In this document: positions 26,019 to 33,305 of the stretch, in pieces
Layout: each line of letters starts with the position of its first letter
Numbering within the stretch: the stretch's first letter is position 1
Virus record (IMG/VR): IMGVR_UViG_3300029267_003577
Location: 1 to 36,826 of that record
Strand: one strand, 5' to 3'
From: a virus
DNA length: 36,826 nt
Notes under the pieces: model-generated
The model's input: the letters and a program-made list of their open reading frames with translations, nothing else
What the model was told of the DNA's origin: nothing
The model's database searches: none
Program-made: the position numbers and the translations under genes

Positions 26019-26501
26019 ATGGACCTCAGGGAGCTAGCGGATATGGCTTCGGAGGAGTACCGCGCGACACGAGAGGATCGCGCGATGCTCTACGCTGCTT
26101 TGGACGCGCTCCCTGTCCCTTTCTGGATCAAGGAGCCCGACGAGAGAGACGGGCGCATGGTTTGGATCAACAACGCATATTCCCTGCGTTGGGCTGTCCC
26201 AAAGGAAAAATACGTTGGCGCTCGTGACTCTGAGGTCTGGGGTGCCGAGCTTGCCCTAACATTTGCAAGGAATGACATGGCTGCACTCGAAGCTTCCCCG
26301 CGGCCCTACTTCACCGAAGAGCCTGTCCCCGAAGTGCCTGGTGACCCCCTGGAGGGTGCCCCGATCTGGCAGATCATCAAGCAGTCCATCGAGTGGAAGG
26401 ATCGCAGCTGTGTCGTGGGCATCGCCGTATTCGGCGGCGACGCTGCGCGGATGGTCGCGAAGCTCGGTGCCGTGTACGGGGCAGGCGGTGAAACGCGATG
26501 A
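26019..26501 (+). CDS. Small PAS-domain protein
   Basis: 160 residues. After an N-terminal helix (DLRELADMASEEYR), residues 28-140 follow a PAS fold: a LDALPVPFWIKEPDERDGRMVWINNAYSLRWAVPKEKYVGARDSEVWG pattern like other PAS domains, then AALEASPRPYFTEEPV and a WKDRSCVVGIAVFGGDAA strand pair. It is a stand-alone PAS unit with no kinase, cyclase or HTH domain. Codon use here (GCT, GTT, GCA, GGT, AAA) is less extreme than in the tail genes, which suggests later acquisition. Ligand and partner are unknown. Its stop overlaps the XhlA-like gene (ATGA). Confidence 0.65.
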   Translation: MDLRELADMASEEYRATREDRAMLYAALDALPVPFWIKEPDERDGRMVWINNAYSLRWAVPKEKYVGARDSEVWGAELALTFARNDMAALEASPRPYFTEEPVPEVPGDPLEGAPIWQIIKQSIEWKDRSCVVGIAVFGGDAARMVAKLGAVYGAGGETR

Positions 26502-26869
26502 CCGAGGATGTGAAGCTCGTCGAGCAGCTCTTCACCAGACTGGCTGCGGAAATCACGTCACTGCGCGAGGGCCTTACGGACGTTCGCGAGACGATGATCC
26601 GAATCGAATCCGACGTTCAGGTTCAGGCTCGCATGGCAACACAGGTAGAGAAAGTCTTCGAGCGCGTGGAGGAGATCTCTCGCTGGCGCGCTGCGGCTGA
26701 ACCCGAGATGGCGAGGCTTCGCGTGGACCTGGACGAGATGCGCGAGGAGCGCGACGAGGCCCGCGCTGACGTTCGCAAGATGATGCTCGGCGTCCTCGGC
26801 TCGATTCTCGCGACGGGCGTCATGGGTGGGCTCTTGCTATGGATGAAGTTCGGAAATGGCGCCGGGTAA
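26498..26869 (+). CDS. XhlA/holin-like protein: coiled coil plus C-terminal membrane segment
   Basis: 123 residues. Residues 1-95 are a charged helical coiled coil (LVEQLFTRLAAEITSLREG, then repeated Glu/Arg heptad-like segments). Residues about 97-118 are one membrane segment, MLGVLGSILATGVMGGLLLW, with a short charged end. This layout is that of the XhlA haemolysin-type lysis proteins and similar small phage proteins. It overlaps the following gene by 31 nt, a common trait of lysis cassettes. No experimental link can be made from sequence. Confidence 0.5.
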   Translation: MTEDVKLVEQLFTRLAAEITSLREGLTDVRETMIRIESDVQVQARMATQVEKVFERVEEISRWRAAAEPEMARLRVDLDEMREERDEARADVRKMMLGVLGSILATGVMGGLLLWMKFGNGAG

Positions 26870-27213
26870 TCGGACGCGCGTCCGTCGCGTTCGCGACGGC
26901 CTGGTTCTTAGTGGCCCTGATCGTGGGGCTTTCGTTTGTTCCTAGAGAGACAACCGTAGAGGGAGACATTCGGATGTTCCCTGATTACATCGATTGCTGG
27001 CAGTACGAAGCCCCGCCCGGGAGTGGAAACAAGGCGTCCACGTGCGTGCTCACGACCTGCGAACCTGACGAGACGGAGGAGGAGTGCGAAGCGCGCCACG
27101 ACGCCAAGGTCGCGCGTCGCCAGGCTTCGAAGCCGCCCTGCGCTCCGATGGCTCCGGTGATCATGGGGTCCCCTGCCCTCGCGCCGATCCAGCCGAGCCG
27201 CGAGGGTCGCTAG
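26839..27213 (+). CDS. Single-pass membrane protein in lysis region (i-spanin candidate)
   Basis: 124 residues. Residues 1-15 are basic (DEVRKWRRVIGR), residues 16-37 form one membrane segment (SVAFATAWFLVALIVGLSFV), and the rest, with CWQYE and CVLTTCEP cysteines, would face the periplasm. The N-in/C-out topology matches an inner-membrane spanin, but it lacks the long coiled coil usual for the family and is Pro-rich at the end. Its TAG abuts the TTG of the next lipoprotein gene. A role in lysis is inferred from place only. Confidence 0.45.
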   Translation: MDEVRKWRRVIGRASVAFATAWFLVALIVGLSFVPRETTVEGDIRMFPDYIDCWQYEAPPGSGNKASTCVLTTCEPDETEEECEARHDAKVARRQASKPPCAPMAPVIMGSPALAPIQPSREGR

Positions 27214-27579
27214 TTGAAACCCGCCGCCGTCATCGTTCTCGTCCTGCTTCCGTCCTGCCACGGGATTCGCGCGGGGTTCTTCGGCGGCGTCCTCGAGCAG
27301 CGCACGCAGCTCGACGATCCGTTCTCCGTAGTCGCTGCCGACGCGAGCGGTCCGTTCTACGGAGCCTTCGCGTCGTTCCAGCTCACGCCGGATATGCCGC
27401 CGGAGCGGTTCGGCGGCAGCGTCATCCTCAATCGACCCGACCCCGATCCGATCGACCCGTACGCGCAGCCCGATGCGGTCGCGCCGACGTTCGACCCGGC
27501 GGGGCCATACGCCATCGCGACGTACATCGCGACCGCGCTCGCGATCGTCGTCAAGGCGATGGGCGGGCGGAAGGACTGA
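27214..27579 (+). CDS. Putative lipoprotein (o-spanin candidate) with C-terminal hydrophobic segment
   Basis: 121 residues from a TTG immediately after the preceding TAG; GAGGG lies about 10 nt upstream. The N-terminus is Lys-Pro-Ala-Ala, a hydrophobic stretch and LLPSC, a near-lipobox with Cys15. A Pro/Asp-rich central part follows, and the C-terminus has a further hydrophobic stretch (AIATYIATALAIVVKAMG). Spanin partners are often lipoproteins next to a single-pass membrane protein, but the C-terminal hydrophobic segment is atypical. Function is not established. Confidence 0.45.
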   Translation: MKPAAVIVLVLLPSCHGIRAGFFGGVLEQRTQLDDPFSVVAADASGPFYGAFASFQLTPDMPPERFGGSVILNRPDPDPIDPYAQPDAVAPTFDPAGPYAIATYIATALAIVVKAMGGRKD

Positions 27580-27582
27580 ACC

Positions 27583-28230
27583 ATGAACCGACTGCTGAAC
27601 ACCGTGGCCCTCGTGCCGTTCCTCTTCGCGCCGATCGGGCTCGCGACGAGCTGCCGCGCGCCGTACCCGGCGCAGGACCCGAACCCCGCCGTCGTCGAAG
27701 AGCACGCGAAGCGCACGGCCGAACTGGATGCCGCCTACAGCGCCCTGGAGCTGGCGAGGGCGACGTACGCCGCGAACCCGACGGTCGAGACGCGCGCGGC
27801 GCTGGACGCCGCCCAGGCCGACTACGACGCGAAGGAGGCGGCGTTCGTCGAGTGGGAGCGGAACTACACCCGCGAGAAGTGGGGGCCGGTCGCGAGCTTC
27901 TTCGCGACGACCCTCGGCACGCTCCACCCCGCGCTCCAGGCTGTCGCGCTCCCTGGCGCTGCCTTCGCGACGAACATCGCTGCAGGCCTCGCGACGCGCC
28001 GTGGACGCAAGCACGCGGCGAAGGCGGTGAAGCATTTCACGCCGTGGAAGAACGCCGACGGCACGCCGTTCAAGCCGGTCGAGGCTGCGGCAGACCTCGC
28101 GCGCATGCTCGGCTGGAAGCACAGCTCGGAGGCCACGGAGCTGGTCGCCGACGGGAAGGTGTTCATCACGGCGAACCCCGACGCGGAAGTTGCCGGGCCG
28201 ACGCCTGACAACGCCTCGACGCCGACCTAG
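27583..28230 (+). CDS. Putative lipoprotein of lysis/accessory region
   Basis: 215 residues with a clear GAAGGA ribosome binding site. A signal peptide ending LATSC (Cys24, lipobox weak at the -3 position) is followed by a helical Ala/Glu-rich domain (about 40-90), then an amphipathic or hydrophobic stretch (PVASFFATTLGTLHPALQAVALPGAAFATNIAAGL) and a basic RRGRKHAAKAVKHF segment. The C-terminus is a small mixed domain. No family is recognised. It is the last gene before the strong terminator at 28262, which closes the rightward transcript. Confidence 0.5.
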   Translation: MNRLLNTVALVPFLFAPIGLATSCRAPYPAQDPNPAVVEEHAKRTAELDAAYSALELARATYAANPTVETRAALDAAQADYDAKEAAFVEWERNYTREKWGPVASFFATTLGTLHPALQAVALPGAAFATNIAAGLATRRGRKHAAKAVKHFTPWKNADGTPFKPVEAAADLARMLGWKHSSEATELVADGKVFITANPDAEVAGPTPDNASTPT

Positions 28231-28261
28231 GATCGGGTGGTCAAACGGCCCCGGCCACCCC

Positions 28262-28296
28262 GGCCCCCCACCGACTTCTCGGTTCGGTGGGGGGCC
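28262..28296 (+). terminator. Strong terminator at convergence of two transcripts
   Basis: A perfect 13-bp GC-rich stem (arms 28262-28274 and 28284-28296) with a 9-base loop is followed on the + strand by TCTTTCGTTTC. It closes the late rightward transcript. The leftward transcript ends at 28306, so the same stem may also act there, but without a T-run on that side. Confidence 0.8.
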
Positions 28297-28305
28297 TCTT
28301 TCGTT

Positions 28306-28629
28306 TCACTTCGACGTCCGCCAGAAGCCGGCCATCGGCATCAGCACGCCGTTCCGCTGCCGGTGCCAGTCGAGGTCGTCGGTCGCCTTGATCGCGACGA
28401 CCTCTTCGCGGAACTCCTCGCCCTCCATGCGGAGCACGGTGAAGCACGAGACGAACGCGTGCGGGTAGTTCGGCTTCACGTTCGCCTCGATCTCGTCGGA
28501 GTACTCGATCGCCTTGCTGATCACGCGAGCCCGCGCGCTCGCGTCGCCTTCGATGATCAGCTCGTGATGGTGCTCGGCAGAGTCTCCGGGCGCGGTCGTG
28601 ATGCAGAGCTTCAGTCGGTGGTGGAACAT
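28306..28629 (-). CDS. Hypothetical protein, last gene of the leftward cluster
   Basis: 107 residues, with a GAGGGG ribosome binding site before the ATG; it starts 17 nt after the sulfatase stop, so the two are probably co-transcribed. The N-terminus has HHRLKLCI strands and a His/Glu-rich loop (SAEHHHELIIEGD), then a helix (ARVISKAIEYSDEIE), PNYPHAFVSCFTVLRM and a charged C-terminus. No signal peptide, no membrane segment and no known family. Its place right after the sulfatase makes it a candidate partner, which is a guess. Confidence 0.6.
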   Translation of the reverse strand: MFHHRLKLCITTAPGDSAEHHHELIIEGDASARARVISKAIEYSDEIEANVKPNYPHAFVSCFTVLRMEGEEFREEVVAIKATDDLDWHRQRNGVLMPMAGFWRTSK

Positions 28630-28646
28630 GGTCGGCCCCTCTTCGG

Positions 28647-30152
28647 CTAGGTGGTAGGAGTGATGGCGTCGAACTCGCGCTGCAGACGGCGCAGCGCGGT
28701 GTAGGCGTCGCAGTCGCCGGCGCACGACTCGAAGGTCTCGGTCACGCCGGCGCGGAGCAGGTTCTCCTTGGGGCGCTCGAACTGCCCGACATCCAGTCGG
28801 TACAGCTCGCTTCGACGAATCGTGCCGTCGCGCTCGTCGTAGAAGCGGATCAGCTTCCAGAGGCCGTCGGAGCCGTAGTCGCCGGTCAGGCCGCGACGGA
28901 GGAAGGTGAAGCCCGCCGACTGGAAGCCGTCCTCCGTGAAGATAGGCACGCCCTCGGGCGACCACTGCTCGGAGAGCGAGACGGTGCGACCGGTCGAGGC
29001 GCTGACGTCGGCCAGCGTCGCGGTGAAGTCGTTCGCGTCCTCGGCCCCGGTCAGCGTCTCGCCGTCGAGCGTGGCGATCGCGGCGCAGAGGTCGGTGGCG
29101 TTGACCAGGCCGTCGCAAACGCCCGTGTCGGAGACGTCGGCGCCGCGGACGATCAACGGGACCAGCGTGCCGGTGTCGTAGACCGTGCCCTTCGAGTTCT
29201 GGCCTAGCTCGGGCGGGACGACGACCTCGAAGTCGGGCCCGTTGTCGCCGGTGATCCAGATGGTCGTGTCGGTCGCGAAGTTGATGTCGCCCGACCCTTC
29301 GAGCGTCGAGATCAGTCGCGCGATCTCCGTGTCGAGAGCCTCCATGCCGAGGCGGATCAACTCCCAGCGGTACTCGTTCTCGTTGCGCAGGCCGAGCCCG
29401 GAGTACTGGTTGAAGAGCGACAGCGCTGAGATGCCGGCGTTGGGGTCGTCGTTGTCCTGTGCGTCGATGATGTGCTGACGGATGACTTGGGAACCCGCAG
29501 ACAGGAGCGCCGCCGGGGGGAGGTGCAGCGGGTCGTGAACGGTGTTCATCGCGAGGTAGAGGACCCAGTCGCCGGACTCACCCTGGACCCAGTCGATCGC
29601 ATCATCGACGAGCACGGTCGGGTTGTAGTTGTCAGGGTTCTCGATGACGAACCCATCTTCGTCACGCTCCCCGATCAATGCGGTCTTCGTGCTCGCGCTG
29701 TCGAAGCGATCCCAGTAGTAGAAGCCCATCGACCCGGAGCCGAGGACCGAGTTGCCCACCAGGTTGGCGAGCGGGCCGACGTAGCGGTCGAATCCCATAT
29801 ACCCGGTCGGGTCGAATCCGTTGCCGGCGTGGCCCAGGTGGAACTTCCCGATGAGCCCCCAGGGGCGCGAGTCCTGCGCGGGGATCCAACTCTCGGTGCC
29901 GTTGGGCAAGAGCGACGAGCTGAAGACGTTCGTGCCGATGCCGGTGCGCCAGGCCGCCTGCCCGGTAAGCCACTCGACGCGCGTCGCGCCGCACACCGGG
30001 TTCACGCGGCAGTTGGTGTAGCGGACGCCGGCGGTCGCGAGCGCGTCCATCGTCGGCGTCAGGGGCGGGCGTTCGATCTGGATCTGCGCAGCGTAGGCGC
30101 CGACGCCTGCGATGCCGATGTCGTCGATGGAAAGGAAGATGGCTTTGCTCAT
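28647..30152 (-). CDS. Type I sulfatase (formylglycine-dependent), phage-encoded
   Basis: 501 residues, usual for arylsulfatases of the alkaline phosphatase superfamily, which hydrolyse sulfate esters. All main active-site positions are present: Asp10-Asp11 (LSIDDIG) and Asp303-Asn304 (ITGDNG) for the metal; Cys54 in CGATR (C-x-P/A-x-R), changed to formylglycine by a host enzyme; Arg58; Lys103-x-His105 (GKFHLGH); His206 (VHDPLH); Lys321. No N-terminal signal peptide is seen, so it is cytoplasmic, virion-bound or released by lysis. Phosphonate monoester hydrolases share the CxxxR site and cannot be excluded. The ribosome binding site is weak. Codon use resembles the structural genes. Confidence 0.92.
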   Translation of the reverse strand: MSKAIFLSIDDIGIAGVGAYAAQIQIERPPLTPTMDALATAGVRYTNCRVNPVCGATRVEWLTGQAAWRTGIGTNVFSSSLLPNGTESWIPAQDSRPWGLIGKFHLGHAGNGFDPTGYMGFDRYVGPLANLVGNSVLGSGSMGFYYWDRFDSASTKTALIGERDEDGFVIENPDNYNPTVLVDDAIDWVQGESGDWVLYLAMNTVHDPLHLPPAALLSAGSQVIRQHIIDAQDNDDPNAGISALSLFNQYSGLGLRNENEYRWELIRLGMEALDTEIARLISTLEGSGDINFATDTTIWITGDNGPDFEVVVPPELGQNSKGTVYDTGTLVPLIVRGADVSDTGVCDGLVNATDLCAAIATLDGETLTGAEDANDFTATLADVSASTGRTVSLSEQWSPEGVPIFTEDGFQSAGFTFLRRGLTGDYGSDGLWKLIRFYDERDGTIRRSELYRLDVGQFERPKENLLRAGVTETFESCAGDCDAYTALRRLQREFDAITPTT

Positions 30153-30173
30153 GGTTCGCCGGGCGTAGCAGAA

Positions 30174-30204
30174 GGCCCGCGCCGCCGCAAGGACGACGCG
30201 GGCC
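30174..30204 (-). terminator. Hairpin upstream of the sulfatase, possible internal terminator
   Basis: Arms at 30174-30181 and 30197-30204 pair over 8 bp (GGCCCGCG with CGCGGGCC) around a 15-base loop. Read leftward it is followed by TTCTGCT, a weak T-tract. It lies 22 bases upstream of the sulfatase start and may reduce read-through from the methyltransferase side, or serve as an mRNA structure. Confidence 0.3.
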
Positions 30205-30234
30205 CAGGTCCGCGTGAAGGGTCAGGACAGAGCG

Positions 30235-30369
30235 TCAACCGGGCCGAGAGCCCTTCGCGCGGTCGGCGACGACGATCAGCGCCAGGAGGAGCGCCGCCTC
30301 GACGGGCCGGTGAGAGAGGATCAGGACGGCGAGCAGCGGGAAGCCGAAGGCGTGGATGATGGATCTCAT
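30235..30369 (-). CDS. Small membrane protein (44 residues)
   Basis: 44 residues, starting 2 nt after the methyltransferase stop. Two hydrophobic stretches (AFGFPLLAVLILSH and VEAALLLALIVVA) are split by HRP, followed by a charged end. The size and hydrophobicity suggest a small membrane peptide with two short membrane passes. No ribosome binding site is clear, so translation would depend on coupling. It may be a holin-type or export-assisting peptide for the sulfatase operon, or spurious. Not recognised. Confidence 0.4.
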   Translation of the reverse strand: MRSIIHAFGFPLLAVLILSHRPVEAALLLALIVVADRAKGSRPG

Positions 30370-30371
30370 GG

Positions 30372-31289
30372 CTAGAAGAGCTGTGTCTGTTTGAGTTCCG
30401 CGTCCGCTTGCCGGAGGTTCTTGACCGCAAGGTCGTAGTAGCTCGGCTTCAGCTCGATCCCGACGAACCGGCGCCCCATCTTCACAGCGCAGTAGCCTTC
30501 GCTGCCGATGCCCGCGAACGGGCTCAGAACGACGTCGCCCTCGGCGCTCCATAGCTGGATGCATCTTTCGATCACGTCCAGTTGCAACGGGCAGATGTGG
30601 CGTTCGTCTTCCTTCTCGCGGGCGGCGCGGTACTGCAACGTCCGTGACGGGTTGATGTCCGACCATACCGGCGAGGCGTACCTCTGCCAGATGTCGATGG
30701 AGAGGTTGCCGTCGTTGCGAAACGACTTGTCTCCGCGCCATTCGGACAGCTCGCCGCTAACCGGATCGGGGTTCTGTCCCGGCTTCCGAAACGTGCACAC
30801 GTAGTCGGGGATCCCCATGCGGGACATCGCGGAGTCCTTGCAGATCTGCTTATGCAGGAGGCCCAACGCCTTCGTCCGTTGCATCGCCGTCACTGGATCT
30901 TTCCAGATGCACACCTCGGAATGGTAGATCCACCCGGCGCGCTCCATCTCCCGGATGATGTCGCCTCGGAAGTCCTGGATCCCGATGTACCCGTGCCACT
31001 GCTTGGTCGTCGGCAGGTTCATGCAATGGATCGAGCACAGCCGCCCCGGCTTCGTGGCACGCAGGATGTCGGCGAGGATGAACCGGAAGTGCGCCCAAAA
31101 CTCGTCGTAGTCGGTGCTGTTGCCGAGGTCGCGAGAAGACGACGAGTAGGTGTAGAGCGATGCAAACGGCGGCGAGAACACCGAGAACCCCACGGAGTCG
31201 TCCGGCATGGCCTTGAGAACCTCGACGGAATCTCCGTTATAGAGGGTCCAGTCGTCGCCGTGCTCCTGCGTCGTGCACTTTACATCCAT
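30372..31289 (-). CDS. DNA methyltransferase, beta-class-like
   Basis: 305 residues. The start is the ATG at 31289, with GAGG 9-10 nt before it and a 10-nt overlap with the helicase 3' end; the frame is open further upstream. The catalytic motif SPPF (39-42) precedes the AdoMet-binding FAGIGSEG (258-265), followed by GIELKPSYYDLA. This order (IV before I) fits beta-class N4-cytosine or N6-adenine enzymes; SPP-type motifs are common in N4-cytosine enzymes. The HICPLQLDVIER segment (231-242) is motif X-like. No restriction enzyme is nearby, so it is an orphan methyltransferase; it may protect phage DNA. Target site is unknown. Confidence 0.85.
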   Translation of the reverse strand: MDVKCTTQEHGDDWTLYNGDSVEVLKAMPDDSVGFSVFSPPFASLYTYSSSSRDLGNSTDYDEFWAHFRFILADILRATKPGRLCSIHCMNLPTTKQWHGYIGIQDFRGDIIREMERAGWIYHSEVCIWKDPVTAMQRTKALGLLHKQICKDSAMSRMGIPDYVCTFRKPGQNPDPVSGELSEWRGDKSFRNDGNLSIDIWQRYASPVWSDINPSRTLQYRAAREKEDERHICPLQLDVIERCIQLWSAEGDVVLSPFAGIGSEGYCAVKMGRRFVGIELKPSYYDLAVKNLRQADAELKQTQLF

Positions 31290-32659
31290 CGCGGCACCCT
31301 CACCTTCTCTTGCGGGTTGTAGCTGTCCATGTGGCCATACTCGTTCCGTGTTGCGTGCTGCATGTGCGCCAGCATGTGTGACACGACGCTCTCGAACATC
31401 CTTGCCGCGTCGCTGTTCTTGCGCATGACGTTGCGCACCACGCCCGATTCCTGCGACGAGACGATGTAGTGAGCCTTCACCGTGCGCGTCTGCCCGAACC
31501 GCCAGAATCGGCGAATCATCTGGTACCACTGTTCCCACGAATCGGTCGGGAAGATCGCAGTATTCGGACAATGCTGCCAGTTCAACCCGAAACCGCCGAT
31601 GCGGGGCTTGGTGATGAGCACCCGGTCATTGCCCAGCGTGAACGACTCCAGCCGGTCCTCTTTCTCGGCCGTGGTATGCCGCCCGGCAACCTCCACAGCG
31701 TCGGGTATCAAAGCTGCGAGCCTCTCGCCCTCGTCGTTGAGGTTGCACCAGATCACCCACGGCTCGCTGCTGTCGTTCGCCAGGTCAGCAGCGCGCTCGC
31801 ACCTTTCGTCGAGAGACATGCGCCGGGCGGCGCGACGCTCGGCAAGCGTCGAAGCCTCAGACTCGAACAGCATGCCAGGCTCGCGAGCGTTCGTTTCGAT
31901 GATGTGCGGCACGTACTCCATCGGCGGCAAATCGTAGCCGTTGGCATCGAAGCCGATATCCGCTGGTGAGCGCATCATCACCGCCCATGACGCCAGCCAC
32001 GCCCAAAAAGCGTCGTGGGCGTGCCCCTTCAGTCGCCACTTCGATGTCTCGCCTCCGTCGTGGATGAAGTACGTGGCGAGCATCTCCATTCGATCGAGGA
32101 CGCCGCAGAACTCGCTCTGATTGCCGATCTCCATGTAGTCGTTCGGCGCGGGTGTCGCGGTCCACGTTTGCCGGTACGGAACGCCCTTGAACATCGACAG
32201 AACTTGCGCGCGGATCTTGCCGTCCACGCTCTTGATGATGCTCCCCTCGTCGAGAATGACCCCGGCGAAGCGTGCAGCGTCGAAGAGGTGTAGCCGCTCG
32301 TAGTTGGCGACGTTGATCCCGGGCCGGACATCGTCCGATGACCGGCAGACCGTCACGTCGCAGGCGATGTCGAACTTATCAGCCTCGCGTTTCGTTTGGG
32401 CTGCCACCGCGAGGGGGGCGAGGATCAAGACGTTGCCGCCGGTTTCACGCACGATCTGACGCGCGCATTCAAGCTGTTGCAGCGACTTGCCGAGCCCGCA
32501 GTCCTCGAAGCCGCCGAACCTGCCGCGACGGCACGCGACGCGAACGATGGCCGCCTGCCAGTCGAACAGACGATGGTTGATGTCGTCCGCCTCGAATCCG
32601 GCGTGTACGGTCCGCCGCGATTTTCTGGACAGGAACTCTTGGTAGGTAGCGGCGGTCAA
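31280..32659 (-). CDS. SNF2/DEAD-like helicase
   Basis: 459 residues from a TTG that overlaps the preceding TGA (TTGA); an ATG further upstream would lie inside the neighbouring gene. Motifs: Walker A DCGLGKS (53-59), DEGS (137-140) for motif II, TATPAPND (167-174) for motif III, ITKPRIGGFGLNWQ (349-362) for motif V, and QMIRRFWRFGQT (380-391) for motif VI. This is a short SNF2-type ATPase as found in many phages next to a methyltransferase. It probably remodels DNA-protein complexes or unwinds DNA in phage replication; no activity can be read. GC is lower and codon use is more relaxed than in the tail genes. Confidence 0.88.
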   Translation of the reverse strand: MTAATYQEFLSRKSRRTVHAGFEADDINHRLFDWQAAIVRVACRRGRFGGFEDCGLGKSLQQLECARQIVRETGGNVLILAPLAVAAQTKREADKFDIACDVTVCRSSDDVRPGINVANYERLHLFDAARFAGVILDEGSIIKSVDGKIRAQVLSMFKGVPYRQTWTATPAPNDYMEIGNQSEFCGVLDRMEMLATYFIHDGGETSKWRLKGHAHDAFWAWLASWAVMMRSPADIGFDANGYDLPPMEYVPHIIETNAREPGMLFESEASTLAERRAARRMSLDERCERAADLANDSSEPWVIWCNLNDEGERLAALIPDAVEVAGRHTTAEKEDRLESFTLGNDRVLITKPRIGGFGLNWQHCPNTAIFPTDSWEQWYQMIRRFWRFGQTRTVKAHYIVSSQESGVVRNVMRKNSDAARMFESVVSHMLAHMQHATRNEYGHMDSYNPQEKVRVPRWM

Positions 32660-33087
32660 ATCACCACCGCCGTCCCGTACTGCGCGTCGCGCAGCTCCTG
32701 CCAGCGGTCCCAGACGAGGGCGCTGATCGGCTCGACGTGGCTGGAGTCCACGAGCACGCCGCAGAACGCCTTCGAGACGTGCTCGGTGGGGACGTCCTGC
32801 TCGATGTCGCCGCCGCCACCGATGGTGTGCTCGCCCAGTACGAGTTGCCATCGCTTGTCGCCGCGTCGGGCGTAGTGGCACCAGCCGTCGTCGTAGCGGA
32901 ACTCGCTCACGGCAATGGACTCCTCGTGCTGCTCGCAGTGCGCGCAGCCGATCGACCGCTCGCAGGCGTCGCACATGGCCGCGCCGCACGCGGGGCAGGA
33001 CGACGTCCACGGCTGGTTCTCGCTGCAGCCTTCGCACCAGGAGCCCTCGGGCTCGTCGCGGTAGGGGTTCAGGTCGGGGGCGCTCAT
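32656..33087 (-). CDS. Zinc-binding protein, four CxxC motifs
   Basis: 143 residues. The ATG overlaps the upstream stop (ATGA), and its stop overlaps the helicase TTG. Four CxxC pairs at 18-21, 31-34, 39-42 and 48-51 could hold two zinc ions. The C-terminal part (FRYDDGWCHYARRGDKRWQLVLGEH and VSKAFCGVLVDSSHVEP) is beta-rich and not recognised. It may bind DNA, RNA or a partner; no family is assigned. Confidence 0.65.
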   Translation of the reverse strand: MSAPDLNPYRDEPEGSWCEGCSENQPWTSSCPACGAAMCDACERSIGCAHCEQHEESIAVSEFRYDDGWCHYARRGDKRWQLVLGEHTIGGGGDIEQDVPTEHVSKAFCGVLVDSSHVEPISALVWDRWQELRDAQYGTAVVI

Positions 33088-33305
33088 CGGATCTGCTCCT
33101 CCTTCAAGGTCTTCTCGATGGCCGCGTCGATCGCGGCCTCCTCTTTGGGTGTCAGTTCGGGGCCGGTGCCGTCCCAGGCGGCGCCGCGGGCGAGCTTCAT
33201 CGAGCGCTCCCACTGCGCGAGCACCTCGTTGGCGCCGATCGTGATTCCGCGGGCGAGGCCCGCGCGGTAGATCGCGCGGGCCTCCTTCGTGCTGAGGTCA
33301 GCCAT
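33084..33305 (-). CDS. Small hypothetical protein of the leftward operon
   Basis: 73 residues, largely helical and charged: MADLSTKEARAIYRAGLARG at the start and PELTPKEEAAIDAAIEKTLKEE at the end. Its start overlaps the previous gene by 8 nt and its TGA overlaps the zinc protein ATG, which supports an authentic operon gene. No family, signal or membrane segment is recognised. Confidence 0.55.
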   Translation of the reverse strand: MADLSTKEARAIYRAGLARGITIGANEVLAQWERSMKLARGAAWDGTGPELTPKEEAAIDAAIEKTLKEEQIR

